DNA of 39,656 nt from Rhodospirillales bacterium (GCA_016794025.1 JAEUKX010000093.1:1-39656), one strand, 5' to 3'; shown: positions 18,508-26,134, numbered from the stretch's first letter. The notes: generated by a model from the sequence alone, not told the origin. Numbers and translations are program-made.

Positions 18508-19275
18508 TCAGCGGTCGATCGCGTCGATCGTGCGGGGCGAGCCGACGGCCGGATGCCACGACCAGCCCAGAGCGGCCGAATAGCGCCGCTCGGCACGCGC
18601 CTGGCAGAACCAGAGCGGCGGCGGCGCGATCGGGCGGCCGTCCTGGACCATCTGCCCGTCGGCCGCACAGCGCTGCACGATCGTGTAGCCCTCGCACGCG
18701 GCGGCCGCGCCCGTTTCCGGGCATTCGCGCGCCTCGCCGGAAACCTCGAATGTCTCGCGCACCTTCCACTGGCCGAAGCGCTGCGCCACGTTCGGCACGC
18801 CGCCCGGAAAAAACCAGCCTTCGCGCAGGACATATTCGACCGTCAGGCTGTTGCCCACGGCCATCGGGAAGAGGCTTCCCTCGACCGACGAGATCTCCGC
18901 GACCCAGGTTGCCCGGTCGCTGAGGCCGCGCATGCGCGCGGCATCCGTCCGGGCAAGGAACAACAGCCCGCCGAGGCCGACGGCGAATTCCCGCTCCGCC
19001 TCGCCGGCGGCGGCGGCGAGGGACAGCCGGACCTGTGTCAGTCCGCCGGCATGCGAGACAAGCTGCAGCTCGTTTTCGCTTGCCGCGATTCGATCGAAAT
19101 GGATCGCGCGGAAGGCCGGGGCCGGCACGTCGCGAAGCACCGGATGGCCCTGCACATAGCGGCCGACTGAATCGGGAAGCCCCGGCCGGCCGAGCGAGGC
19201 GATGAAATCGGCCGCCTCGCCGGCCGTTGCGGGCGCGCTTAGAAGCATCAGGAGCAGGAGGGCCGGCAGGCGCAT
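18508..19275 (-). CDS. Secreted protein of unknown function
   Basis: 255 residues from the ATG at 19275 (a GTG at 19284 would add three). A clear signal peptide (MRLPALLLLMLLSAPATAG, cleavage after ATA-G) directs it to the periplasm. The mature part has four Cys (one in ECPETGAAAACEGY, then RCAADG and FCQ), likely two disulfides, and a mixed alpha/beta pattern without recognised motifs. I do not recognise a family. It starts 24 nt after the csaA stop on the same strand and may be cotranscribed. Its stop is 1 nt from that of the convergent isocitrate-lyase-family gene. Confidence 0.75.
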   Translation of the reverse strand: MRLPALLLLMLLSAPATAGEAADFIASLGRPGLPDSVGRYVQGHPVLRDVPAPAFRAIHFDRIAASENELQLVSHAGGLTQVRLSLAAAAGEAEREFAVGLGGLLFLARTDAARMRGLSDRATWVAEISSVEGSLFPMAVGNSLTVEYVLREGWFFPGGVPNVAQRFGQWKVRETFEVSGEARECPETGAAAACEGYTIVQRCAADGQMVQDGRPIAPPPLWFCQARAERRYSAALGWSWHPAVGSPRTIDAIDR

Positions 19276-19299
19276 GACCGGCACTCTAGCACCCGGTTT

Positions 19300-19638
19300 C
19301 TAGAAGAGCTTGCCGCCGTTGGGCACGGCGCGCGAGGGCCCGATCAGGACGACGGCGCCGTTCTCGTCGGGAAAACCCAGCGTCAGCACCTCGCTCATGA
19401 AGGGGCCGATCTGGCGCGGCGGGAAGTTCACGACGGCGGCCACCTGGCGGCCCATGAGGGTGTCCGGCGAATAGTGGGTGGTGATCTGGGCCGAGCTTTT
19501 CTTGACCCCGATCCCGGGCCCGAAATCGATGCGCAGCTTGAAGGCCGGCTTTCGCGCCTCGGGGAACGGCTCGACCGCCACGACCGTGCCCACGCGGATA
19601 TCGACGCTCTCGAAGTCCTTGTACGCGATCTCGGCCAT
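19300..19638 (-). CDS. csaA: CsaA-type tRNA-binding domain protein
   Basis: 112 residues, a single OB-fold related to the tRNA-binding domain of MetRS and PheRS-beta. Family features: FESVDIRVGTVV (9-20), ARKPAFKLRIDFG, SSAQITTHYSPDTLMGRQVAAVVNFPPRQIGPFMSEVL and the ending SRAVPNGGKLF. CsaA homologues form dimers with chaperone-like and export-related activity in Bacillus and bind tRNA-like RNA. Start chosen at MAEIAYKDFE; a longer frame to 19680 would read through the terminator stem. Lies downstream of the phasin terminator, so it should have its own promoter or depend on readthrough. Confidence 0.9.
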   Translation of the reverse strand: MAEIAYKDFESVDIRVGTVVAVEPFPEARKPAFKLRIDFGPGIGVKKSSAQITTHYSPDTLMGRQVAAVVNFPPRQIGPFMSEVLTLGFPDENGAVVLIGPSRAVPNGGKLF

Positions 19639-19665
19639 GCCTCGCCTTCCGGGATGCCAAACGAA

Positions 19666-19696
19666 AAAGGGCCCCGGCAAGCCGCCGGGGCCCTTT
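19666..19696 (-). terminator. Rho-independent terminator of the phasin gene
   Basis: A perfect 13-bp stem (AAAGGGCCCCGGC with its complement) around a 5-nt loop. On the minus strand it is followed by a T-rich run (TTTTTCGTTT), 32 nt beyond the phasin stop. Confidence 0.85.
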
Positions 19697-19728
19697 CTAT
19701 AGCCGACGCGGGACGAGCCCGCGAGACG

Positions 19729-20181
19729 TCACTTCTTCTTGGCGATCTGCGCCTTGAGCTCGTCGAGGCTGTCGGTCACGCGCTTCTGCACGACGTCCAT
19801 CGCCTCGGTCTGCGACTTGGCGACCAGTTCGGCCAGTTCGCGCATGTTCATGACGGCGCGCTGGAACGCGTCCTTCACGATCTCGGTCTGCTTGGCGGCC
19901 TTCTCTTCCGGGCTGCCGGCCGACATCACTTCGCGCATGGCGCTCGACGCCTCTTCCATCATCGCGCGGAAGATCTCGCTCTGGCGGCGGGCGATCGCCT
20001 GCATGCTCTCGACGGCAAGCTGGTTGGCCTGTGCGAGCGCCTCGACGTTCTTGCGCTGGGTGGCGACGACGCCTTCCATGTCGACGGGCGCGAACTTGAA
20101 GTCGCCCATCTGCTTGGGCAGCTCGAACATCTTTGCAAAATCGAATTCGCCGAACGGCATCTTGCTGCTCCCCTTCGTCAT
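19729..20181 (-). CDS. Phasin family protein
   Basis: 150-residue, almost entirely helical, soluble protein of the Phasin_2 type that coats polyhydroxyalkanoate granules. It shows a short N-terminal FGEFDFAKMF segment and long amphipathic helices (QRKNVEALAQANQLAVESMQ, AIARRQSEIFRAMMEEASSAM) suited to coiled-coil oligomers. The C-terminal tail is LKAQIAKKK. The start at 20181 is supported by AAAGGGGGC just upstream; an ATG farther up would place the promoter inside the coding region. It sits alone between a promoter and a terminator, i.e. an independently expressed gene, usual for abundant phasins. No pha synthesis genes are in the window. Confidence 0.9.
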   Translation of the reverse strand: MTKGSSKMPFGEFDFAKMFELPKQMGDFKFAPVDMEGVVATQRKNVEALAQANQLAVESMQAIARRQSEIFRAMMEEASSAMREVMSAGSPEEKAAKQTEIVKDAFQRAVMNMRELAELVAKSQTEAMDVVQKRVTDSLDELKAQIAKKK

Positions 20182-20254
20182 CGGTGCCCCCTTTTGCAAT
20201 TCGCTTCCGATCATCGGACCAGCGCGCCGGGGGGCACGCTCGATATCCGCACGA

Positions 20255-20283
20255 ATAATGGGCACCTGTGGCCCGACGGTCAA
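20255..20283 (-). promoter_or_regulatory. Promoter of phasin gene
   Basis: On the minus strand TTGACC (20283-20278), a 17-bp spacer and CATTAT (20260-20255). Predicted start near 20248, giving a leader of about 67 nt with a strong purine-rich ribosome site before the ATG at 20181. Confidence 0.65.
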
Positions 20284-20292
20284 GTGAATTTG

Positions 20293-20304
20293 TGCGTTGC
20301 AGCA
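20293..20304. promoter_or_regulatory. Candidate PhaR-type operator
   Basis: TGCGTTGCAGCA, a TGC-N3-GCA dyad extended by GCA, lies 10 bp upstream of the phasin -35. PhaR repressors of Paracoccus, Rhodobacter and rhizobia recognise TGC/GCA dyads of this kind (recalled, not searched). A related sequence sharing TGCAGCAAAA in inverted orientation is at 20411-20426. Confidence 0.4.
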
Positions 20305-20517
20305 AAATTCTCCAACCATCTGGATGAGAACGAAATTCGTATAAAAATGCCGATAAATTCTATGTTAGCGCTTCCAGCCGCGACCGCAACCGACCGACGC
20401 ACCGGCCCATTTTTGCTGCAGTTGCACGCTGGCCGTCCGGTCGAAAAACCGGCGGCCGCCTGGACCGGGGCGTAACGCGTTGATCTTCAACGGTGCAGCG
20501 CGATCCCGGCGGAGGAT

Positions 20518-21351
20518 CTACTTCGGCCGGACACGGAACCGCTCGGCGATGTCCCGAATCCCGTCGGCGGATGCACCGGCGATCTCGTAGGCGAGTTCCG
20601 CCCATTGCCGTTCGAGGACACGTACCGGGACAGGGTTCTGCATGTCGACGCGGCCAAGGTCGGCCCCCTTCGCGTCGCTGACCTGCCATGTGACCCGAAG
20701 GCGGCGGGTGTCCGCGCCGGCATCGGCGATCGCCACCGTGCCGGCAACGGCGATCACTTCCGGCCCGGGCACGTCGGCGATGCGCAGGCCGGCCTTCTCG
20801 AGGTGGAACGCGAGGCTCCGCTCCAGCGCCCGAGCCCCATCGCCCGGCGCGCCGGTCACGCCGGCGATCCGCACGGCCGGCAGCGCACGCGCGGCCGCAG
20901 CCTCGGGCTTGATCGCGCCGACGATGGCGCCTGCAAGCGGATCGGCAAGCGTCCGCCAGGTGGCAGGATCGGCGGGATCGCCGCGGACGACAGCCTCGCT
21001 GCGCCGTTCGGCAAGTGCGACCCCCTTGGGATCGACAAGGCTTGCCGCGGCACGGGCACGTCCGGCGGCGACCTCGACCTGCAGATCGAGAATGAGGCTG
21101 CTCGGGTTACCGGCTTTGACGTTGGCGGGCACGTCGGCACGCCGCAGCGCCTCGGCGACGGCCTCGGCGAAGGCGCGCGCGGGCTCGTCGGGCAGGCCGA
21201 AGGCCGGCGGCACCACGACGCCGCCGAAATCGGGCAGGAGCAGCAGCGGATTGTCGTCCGGTGTCTTCTCGTCCGGCTGGAAGGGGCGCGGCAGCGGTCC
21301 GCACGCGGCAAGCGCCAGCGCCAACAGGGCTGCGAGGGTCAGGCGAAGCAC
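20518..21351 (-). CDS. Predicted outer-membrane lipoprotein, unknown function
   Basis: 277 residues from a GTG. The signal peptide LRLTLAALLALALAAC ends in a lipobox (LAAC) with the acylated Cys17. Residues after it (GPLPRP) lack Asp at +2, so outer-membrane sorting is expected. The mature protein has two similar alpha/beta halves: FAEAVAEALRRADVPANVKAG and LERSLAFHLEKAGLRIADVPG are each followed by strand-rich segments. This suggests a duplicated domain. The family is not recognised. Last gene of the hldD-lgt-midA-pgeF transcript, so a lipoprotein is cotranscribed with Lgt, the enzyme that acylates it. No Shine-Dalgarno is seen; the start lies inside the preceding 21-codon ORF, so reinitiation or coupling is likely. 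Confidence 0.78.
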   Translation of the reverse strand: MLRLTLAALLALALAACGPLPRPFQPDEKTPDDNPLLLLPDFGGVVVPPAFGLPDEPARAFAEAVAEALRRADVPANVKAGNPSSLILDLQVEVAAGRARAAASLVDPKGVALAERRSEAVVRGDPADPATWRTLADPLAGAIVGAIKPEAAAARALPAVRIAGVTGAPGDGARALERSLAFHLEKAGLRIADVPGPEVIAVAGTVAIADAGADTRRLRVTWQVSDAKGADLGRVDMQNPVPVRVLERQWAELAYEIAGASADGIRDIAERFRVRPK

Positions 21352-21404
21352 GACACGGCCAGGCCGGCAATCAGCATCAGCAGGAAGAGCAGAAGGTAGG
21401 GCAT
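21339..21404 (-). CDS. Putative 21-residue hydrophobic micropeptide
   Basis: ATG at 21404, 1 nt after the pgeF stop, preceded by GAAGG at a plausible distance; stop at 21339. The product is almost wholly hydrophobic (MPYLLLFLLMLIAG followed by LAVSCFA), i.e. one short transmembrane helix. The ORF overlaps the first 13 nt of the lipoprotein gene, whose GTG lacks its own ribosome site, so its translation may deliver ribosomes to that gene. It may be a real small membrane protein, a leader ORF, or chance; no family can be assigned from 21 residues. Confidence 0.4.
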   Translation of the reverse strand: MPYLLLFLLMLIAGLAVSCFA

Positions 21405-21405
21405 C

Positions 21406-22179
21406 TCAGCCTTCGAGCACGATGGCCGACAGTCCGCGGCCATAGTCCGGTTCGCGGTTGAGGCAGCTGCGGCGATAGCTGAAGAACCTGTCGGCCTCGC
21501 CGCAGGTATCGTTGGGCAGCACGCTCACCTCGCCCACGCCGGCGCGCGCAAGCCTGTCGGCCACGTAGCCGCGCAGATCGAACATCCATTTCCCCGCGAC
21601 ACGCGCGGGCGCGAAGTAACGGGCGTTGTCCGCGCTTTCGGCGAGGAACGGCGCCGGAAATTCCGGCCCGACCTCGTACGAGCGCTGCGCGATGCAGGGA
21701 CCGATGCCGGCGCTCACCCGCCCCGGCTCGGCGCCGATCTTCGCCATCGCATCGAGCGTCGCCTCGAGGACTCCGCCAATGGCCCCCTTCCAGCCCGCAT
21801 GCGCGGCTCCGATGACGCGGGCCTTCGCATCGCAGAACAGCACGGGCACGCAGTCTGCCGTCAGGATGCCGAGCGCCACGCCCGGCGTCGCCGTGACGAG
21901 CGCATCCGCCTTCGGTCGCCCGTCTTCGGAAAGCGGGGCATCGAGCGTCACGACCTCGCGCCCGTGGACCTGATAGAGCGTCGTCAGGCTTTCCGGCGCA
22001 AGTTCGAGCGCTTCCATCGCGCGGGCGCGGTTTTCGCGAACGGCCTGCGCGTCGTCGCCCGATCCCAGTCCGCAATTGAGCGAGGAATAGAGCCCGCGAC
22101 TGACGCCGCCCTGCCGCGTGAAGAAGGCATGCCGCATGCCGTCGATGTCGTTGAGCGGGCCGAGCGTCACGAGTGCCAT
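21406..22179 (-). CDS. pgeF: Peptidoglycan editing factor PgeF (YfiH/laccase-domain family)
   Basis: 257 residues. PgeF removes wrongly incorporated L-Ser from peptidoglycan stem peptides; the family was formerly called polyphenol oxidase or laccase-domain protein. The zinc and catalytic triad is visible: His72 in YQVHGREV, Cys110 in LTADCVPVLFCD and His127 in GAAHAGWKGAIGG. Also seen are GIGPCIAQRSYEVGPEF and the C-terminal RFFSYRR. Starts 7 nt after the midA stop. Its stop is followed after 1 nt by the small ORF. Confidence 0.93.
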   Translation of the reverse strand: MALVTLGPLNDIDGMRHAFFTRQGGVSRGLYSSLNCGLGSGDDAQAVRENRARAMEALELAPESLTTLYQVHGREVVTLDAPLSEDGRPKADALVTATPGVALGILTADCVPVLFCDAKARVIGAAHAGWKGAIGGVLEATLDAMAKIGAEPGRVSAGIGPCIAQRSYEVGPEFPAPFLAESADNARYFAPARVAGKWMFDLRGYVADRLARAGVGEVSVLPNDTCGEADRFFSYRRSCLNREPDYGRGLSAIVLEG

Positions 22180-22186
22180 GCGGACT

Positions 22187-23269
22187 TCAACCTTCGAAAC
22201 CGGGCGGCGGCGGCAGATCGGCCGGCTGGAACGCCACGACCTTGAACAGCGTGCCCATTTCGGCCGGATCGAGCAAGCGTCGGCTCGCCGCCTCCAGCCG
22301 GCGCCTCGCTTCCGGCGCCGCGACCTTCGCGAGCGTGGCGAAGCGGGCGTGGATGCCGATCCGGCGCAGGAAATCGGCCTGCGTCACCGGCCCGAACGCC
22401 GCGGCCCCGCCACGGCGCGCCGCATCGGCCAGGCGCGGAAAATCGACATGCGTGGTCAGGTCGCATTCGCCCGGCGCCTCGAAGACGGCCACCTTCCGGT
22501 GCGCCCGGACTGCCTGCAGCGTATCGCCCCAACCGGAACGCGCGGTGCCGTAGTCGATGACGCACGCGGCACCGCCGCGACGCGCCAGCCTTGCGCCGAT
22601 CGCGCCCGCGATTTCCAGCGCGCGTTCGCAGGACTCGGCCACGGCGCCATCCGGCGAATCCGCGAGCTGCGCGGGCGCCAGCGGCGGAACGGCGACCGGC
22701 GGCCCATCGGCAAATGCGAAACCGTCGTCCGCCACCGTGACCATGCGCTCGTGCCACACCGGCCCGCGTCGCACGAACTGGCGCACGGCCAAGGCATCGA
22801 AGAATTCGTTTGCGACAAGGAACAGCGGCGCGTCGTCCGGCACGTCGTCGAACCTGTCATGGAAGACCGGCGCGTGGCGGCCCAGCCGTTCGCCCTGCAT
22901 CTTGCGCATGGGCCGCGAGATCTCGACGAGGTGCAGCCGCGCCGCCTCGAGGAATCCCGGCAGCGTCTTTGCGAGCGCGCGCAGCGCGTCTTCCATCAGT
23001 GTGCCCAGTCCCGGTCCAAGCTCGACAAGCCTCATCGCGGCAGGCGCACCGGATGCCAGCCACCGGTCGCCGAGCCAGACGCCCACGAGTTCGCCGAACG
23101 CCTGCGAGATCTCCGGCGCCGTCGTGAAATCGCCGGCACCGCCCACCGGCGCGCGCGTGCGGTAGTAGCCGTGGTCGGGATCGCCGAGGCAGGTCTCGAT
23201 GAAGGCGTCGACGGGCATGGCGCCGGCCGTGTCGATCCGCGCGCGGATGCGCCGCGCGAGTTCGTTCAC
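22187..23269 (-). CDS. midA: SAM-dependent arginine methyltransferase, MidA/NDUFAF7 family
   Basis: 360 residues, class I methyltransferase. In mitochondria the orthologue NDUFAF7 symmetrically dimethylates an Arg of the complex I 49-kDa subunit during assembly; a similar role in NDH-1 assembly is inferred here. Motifs: [21 protein letters not shown] (30-50, family hallmark), the SAM loop [14 protein letters not shown] (81-94) and [17 protein letters not shown] (about 145-161) with the NEFFDA motif. The GTG at 23269 overlaps the lgt stop (GTGA). The frame extends farther upstream inside lgt, but with no homology there. Confidence 0.92.
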   Translation of the reverse strand: MNELARRIRARIDTAGAMPVDAFIETCLGDPDHGYYRTRAPVGGAGDFTTAPEISQAFGELVGVWLGDRWLASGAPAAMRLVELGPGLGTLMEDALRALAKTLPGFLEAARLHLVEISRPMRKMQGERLGRHAPVFHDRFDDVPDDAPLFLVANEFFDALAVRQFVRRGPVWHERMVTVADDGFAFADGPPVAVPPLAPAQLADSPDGAVAESCERALEIAGAIGARLARRGGAACVIDYGTARSGWGDTLQAVRAHRKVAVFEAPGECDLTTHVDFPRLADAARRGGAAAFGPVTQADFLRRIGIHARFATLAKVAAPEARRRLEAASRRLLDPAEMGTLFKVVAFQPADLPPPPGFEG

Positions 23270-24057
23270 GTGCGCGCCCTTGACGAAGCGACGAGCCAGA
23301 CGCCGACGGCCACCATCGGCAGGGACAGCAGCATTCCCATCGTCAACGGGCCCCAGATGAAGCCGAGGAACGAGTCCGGCTCGCGGAACAGTTCGCCCGT
23401 GCAACGCGCGACGCCGTATCCGGCGAGAAACACGCCCGCCAGCATGCCGCGCCGGGCGCAGACATCCGGCCGCCGCGAGAGCACGAGAAGGAGGACAAAC
23501 AGCGCGATCCCCTCGAGCGACGCCTGATAGATCTGGCTGGGATGGCGCGGCTCCGGCCCGCCATGCGGAAAGACCATCGCCCACGGCACGTCGGGTGCCA
23601 CGCGGCCGAACAGTTCGCCGTTGATGAAGTTGGCCACGCGCCCGAAGAACAGCCCGATCGGCACGACGCAGGTCACGAGATCGCCCACGCGGAAGAGGTC
23701 GAGCGCGTTGCGCCGCGCATAGGCGATGATCGCGATGATCACCCCGAGCATGCCGCCATGGAAGCTCATCCCGCCGCGCCAGAGCATCAGCGCCTCGAGC
23801 GGTTCGGCGAGGTAATAGGCCGGCTTGTAGAACAGGACGTATCCGAGCCGGCCGCCGAGGATGATGCCCATCGTCACCCAGACGACGAAATCATCAAGCG
23901 CCTCGCGGCCCATCGTGCGAATCGGCCCTGCGTTGAGGTAGGCCGCGTATTTCCAGCCGCCGACGATGCCGGCGATATAGGCAAGCGCGTACCAGCGGAT
24001 CGCGATCGGGCCGATCTCGATGGCGATCGGGTCGATTGCGGGAAAGGCCAGCGCCAT
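23266..24057 (-). CDS. lgt: Prolipoprotein diacylglyceryl transferase
   Basis: 263-residue inner-membrane enzyme that transfers diacylglyceryl from phosphatidylglycerol to the lipobox Cys. Signature [16 protein letters not shown] with essential Arg140, Asn146 and Gly147, and the [10 protein letters not shown] segment with His100. Seven hydrophobic helices fit the family. [12 protein letters not shown] is also conserved. The ATG shares one base with the hldD stop (TGATG), and its stop overlaps midA. The window encodes at least four predicted lipoproteins, one in this same operon. Confidence 0.97.
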   Translation of the reverse strand: MALAFPAIDPIAIEIGPIAIRWYALAYIAGIVGGWKYAAYLNAGPIRTMGREALDDFVVWVTMGIILGGRLGYVLFYKPAYYLAEPLEALMLWRGGMSFHGGMLGVIIAIIAYARRNALDLFRVGDLVTCVVPIGLFFGRVANFINGELFGRVAPDVPWAMVFPHGGPEPRHPSQIYQASLEGIALFVLLLVLSRRPDVCARRGMLAGVFLAGYGVARCTGELFREPDSFLGFIWGPLTMGMLLSLPMVAVGVWLVASSRART

Positions 24058-25046
24058 CAGATGTAGGGATCGTCGGTCGCGAGGAAGTCGAGAACGTAAC
24101 GGCGCACGCCTTCCTCGAGATCGGTGAACGGCTTCGCGTAGCCGGCGGCCCGCAGCCGGCCCGTGTCGGCCTGCGTGAAATACTGGTACTTGTCGCGGAT
24201 GGCCTCTGGCGTTTCGCGCCAGGCGATGTTCGCGTTGCGGCCGAGCGTCGAATAGACGGCCGTCGCGAGATCGAGGAACGAACGTGCCTTGCCGGTACCG
24301 AGATTGAACAGGCCGGAGACCTGCGGGTTGGCGCGGAACCACAGCATCGCGTCGACCACGTCGCCGACCCAGATGAAGTCGCGCGTCTGCCCGCCGTCCG
24401 GCACTTCCTTCCGGTGCGAACGGAAGAGCGGGAACGCCTCGCCCTTCGCGGCCGCCGGATAGATCTGGTGGACGACCGAGCGCTGCGCCCCCTTGTGGTA
24501 CTCGTTCGGCCCGTAGACATTGAAGAACTTGAGGCCGACATGCTGGCGCGGCTTCTTCGCCTTGCGTTCGCCGAGGATCGCCGCGATCCGACGGTCGACC
24601 ATGTGCTTCGACCAGCCGTACGGATTGAGCGGCGCGAGGTCCGCCAGCGCCGCAGGATCCGGATCGTCGACGAAACCGCGTTCGCCGCCGCCATAGGTCG
24701 CGGCCGACGACGCGTAGACGAGCGGTACGCCGGCCTCGGCGCACCAGTCCCACAGGTCGAGCGTGAGGCGCACGTTGTTCTTCACGATCGCGTCGACATC
24801 GGTCTCGGTCGTCGCGGAGATCGCGCCCATATGGAAGACGGACTCGATGCGGCCCTTGCGCGCGGCAAGGAAAGCGAAGAGGTCCTCCGGACGCACGACG
24901 TCGTCGAGCCTGCGCTTGGCGATGTTGCGCCACTTGTCGCCGTTTCCCAGCCAGTCGACGCACACGAGCCCGGCGGCGCCCTGCGCCTCGAGACCGGCAA
25001 GAAGGTTTGAGCCGATGAAGCCGGCCCCGCCTGTGACGACGATCAT
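24057..25046 (-). CDS. hldD: ADP-L-glycero-D-manno-heptose 6-epimerase
   Basis: 329-residue extended SDR. Epimerises ADP-D-glycero-D-manno-heptose to the L-glycero form used in the LPS inner core. NADP-binding [13 protein letters not shown] (4-16), [11 protein letters not shown], the catalytic Ser-Tyr-Lys set in [12 protein letters not shown] and [11 protein letters not shown], and the RfaD-type substrate loop [20 protein letters not shown]-terminal [15 protein letters not shown] is also typical. First gene of a five- to six-gene operon with lgt. The start at 25046 is preceded by GGACAG only, a weak ribosome site. Implies a heptose-containing LPS core. Confidence 0.92.
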   Translation of the reverse strand: MIVVTGGAGFIGSNLLAGLEAQGAAGLVCVDWLGNGDKWRNIAKRRLDDVVRPEDLFAFLAARKGRIESVFHMGAISATTETDVDAIVKNNVRLTLDLWDWCAEAGVPLVYASSAATYGGGERGFVDDPDPAALADLAPLNPYGWSKHMVDRRIAAILGERKAKKPRQHVGLKFFNVYGPNEYHKGAQRSVVHQIYPAAAKGEAFPLFRSHRKEVPDGGQTRDFIWVGDVVDAMLWFRANPQVSGLFNLGTGKARSFLDLATAVYSTLGRNANIAWRETPEAIRDKYQYFTQADTGRLRAAGYAKPFTDLEEGVRRYVLDFLATDDPYI

Positions 25047-25076
25047 GGAACTGTCCGCTGGGAAACGACGCGACCG

Positions 25077-25106
25077 GTTATAGGCGCTCGACTCGAACCC
25101 TTGCAA
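25077..25106 (-). promoter_or_regulatory. Promoter of hldD-lgt-midA-pgeF operon
   Basis: On the minus strand TTGCAA (25106-25101), an 18-bp spacer and TATAAC (25082-25077). Start near 25070, leader about 24 nt. The spacer contains a GANTC site (GACTC at 25090-25094), the CcrM methylation target in many Alphaproteobacteria. Confidence 0.55.
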
Positions 25107-25130
25107 CCGCACGGCCGCCGCACCCATACT
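25101..25130 (+). promoter_or_regulatory. Candidate promoter of ubiK-like gene
   Basis: The same palindromic TTGCAA (25101-25106) read on the plus strand, 18 bp, then CATACT at 25125-25130. The predicted start is about 25137, the first base of the ATG, and no Shine-Dalgarno precedes that ATG, so a leaderless mRNA is predicted. Confidence 0.4.
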
Positions 25131-25136
25131 CCTCCC

Positions 25137-25409
25137 ATGCAGACCGACAACCGCATCCTCGACGATCTTTCCCGCGCCGCCACCGGCGCGCTTTCGGCCT
25201 TCGGCGCGATCCGTCAGGAGGTCGAGGCGCAGGCGCGCATGGTCGTCGAGCGCTGGCTGCAGGGTCAGAACCTCGTCGCGCGCGAGGAGTTCGAGGCGGT
25301 GCGCGAGATGGCGGCCAACGCGCGCGCCGAGAACGAGCGGTTGGCCGAGCGTGTTGCCGCACTTGAAGCCGAACTCAAGATGTTGAAAGAGCCGGGCGGC
25401 ACGGGCTGA
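25137..25409 (+). CDS. ubiK: UbiK/BMFP-family accessory protein (YqiC-like)
   Basis: 90 residues. N-terminal amphipathic region (ILDDLSRAATGALSAFGAIR), then EVEAQARMVVERWLQGQNLVAREEFEAVREMAANAR, and a C-terminal coiled coil (ERLAERVAALEAELKMLK). This is the layout of YqiC/UbiK, a trimeric membrane-associated factor for ubiquinone synthesis under aerobic conditions; the REEFEAV block is the family hallmark. The start at MQTDNR is family-like. A longer frame to 25101 would include the promoter. Divergent from hldD, with 90 nt between starts. Confidence 0.85.
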   Translation: MQTDNRILDDLSRAATGALSAFGAIRQEVEAQARMVVERWLQGQNLVAREEFEAVREMAANARAENERLAERVAALEAELKMLKEPGGTG

Positions 25410-25418
25410 CCCCATCAT

Positions 25419-25466
25419 CTGGAGTCGTTGTGTGGCTCCAGTCGGGGATACCCCACTATCTTGGGG
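25419..25466 (+). other. Cluster of overlapping hairpins between ubiK and the ybjN-like gene
   Basis: CTGGAG-N11-CTCCAG (25419-25441); GGGG-ATA-CCCC (25444-25454); and CCCCA-N6-TGGGG (25451-25466). The last two share the same CCCC and so exclude each other. A perfect palindrome CGAAATTTCG follows at 25474-25483. No T run, so not a standard terminator. Confidence 0.5.
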
Positions 25467-25615
25467 GTAATTGCGAAATTTCGTTGCCCGCTTGACTCGC
25501 CTTTGGCACCCTATCCCTAGTGGTTCAGCGTCGAGTCGCACCCAGCATCGGCAGGGATGGGGTGGGCTGATCTGGACCTGCAGGACGACTTTGCGTCAGC
25601 AGGAGGCCCCAGGGC

Positions 25616-26122
25616 ATGGCCGACGTCTCGGTACACCAGACTTCCGAAGCCGCCGCAAATCCCCTCGACATCATCGAAGAAATTGTCACCGCCAACGAGT
25701 GGCCGTTCGACAGGTCGGCGGAAGAGGAACTGGTCGCGCAGGTGCCCGGCCGGTGGTGCGATTACCGGATCTATTTCGCCTGGAACGAGGACATGAGCGC
25801 GCTGCATTTCTCGTGCGCGCTGGACCTCAAGCTGCCGCGCCACCGCCGGGGCGTCGTGACCGAGCTTCTGATGCTGGCCAACGAGCGGCTCTGGCTTGGC
25901 CATTTCGACCTTTCGGGCGACGAAGGCCTGCCGACATTCCGGCACGCGGTGCCACTGCGCGGGGCACGCGGCGCCACGGTCGAGCAGATCGAGGATCTGG
26001 TCGATGTGGCACTCAGCGAATGCGAGCGCTTCTACCCAGCCTTCCAGTACGTCGTGTGGGGCGGCAAGGACCCGGCCGAAGCGGTCGCGGCGGCCTGCCT
26101 CGAGCCGATGGGCGAAGCCTGA
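25616..26122 (+). CDS. YbjN domain-containing protein
   Basis: 168 residues, soluble, of the YbjN family, whose fold resembles type III secretion chaperones. In E. coli YbjN overproduction affects stress, motility and envelope phenotypes; molecular function is unknown. Seen: the early PLDIIEEIVTANEWPFDR block, YRIYFAWNEDMSALHFSCAL (mid beta-sheet), RLWLGHFDLSGDEGLPTFRHAV and the late helix EQIEDLVDVALSECERFYPAFQYVVWGG, all typical of alphaproteobacterial members. AGGAGG lies 9 nt before the ATG. proC follows after 12 nt, a conserved pairing in this class. Upstream are unusual hairpins and three GANTC sites. Confidence 0.88.
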   Translation: MADVSVHQTSEAAANPLDIIEEIVTANEWPFDRSAEEELVAQVPGRWCDYRIYFAWNEDMSALHFSCALDLKLPRHRRGVVTELLMLANERLWLGHFDLSGDEGLPTFRHAVPLRGARGATVEQIEDLVDVALSECERFYPAFQYVVWGGKDPAEAVAAACLEPMGEA

Positions 26123-26134
26123 GACCAGACGGCA

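Larger units (their letters stand above)
20182..20517. other. 336-bp intergenic region between phasin and lipoprotein genes
   Basis: Locally AT-rich in its middle (20295-20375). It holds the phasin promoter (20255-20283), two candidate PhaR-like TGC/GCA boxes (20293-20304 and 20411-20426), and an inverted repeat at about 20431-20457: a roughly 10-bp stem with one bulge and a loop of As. The inverted repeat lies 60 nt past the lipoprotein stop and could end that transcript, though no T run follows. No gene seen. Confidence 0.6.

Noticed and set aside
20431..20457. Rho-independent terminator for the lipoprotein gene
   Set aside because: Good inverted repeat, but no T run follows on the minus strand, so it is mentioned only as a possible structure.
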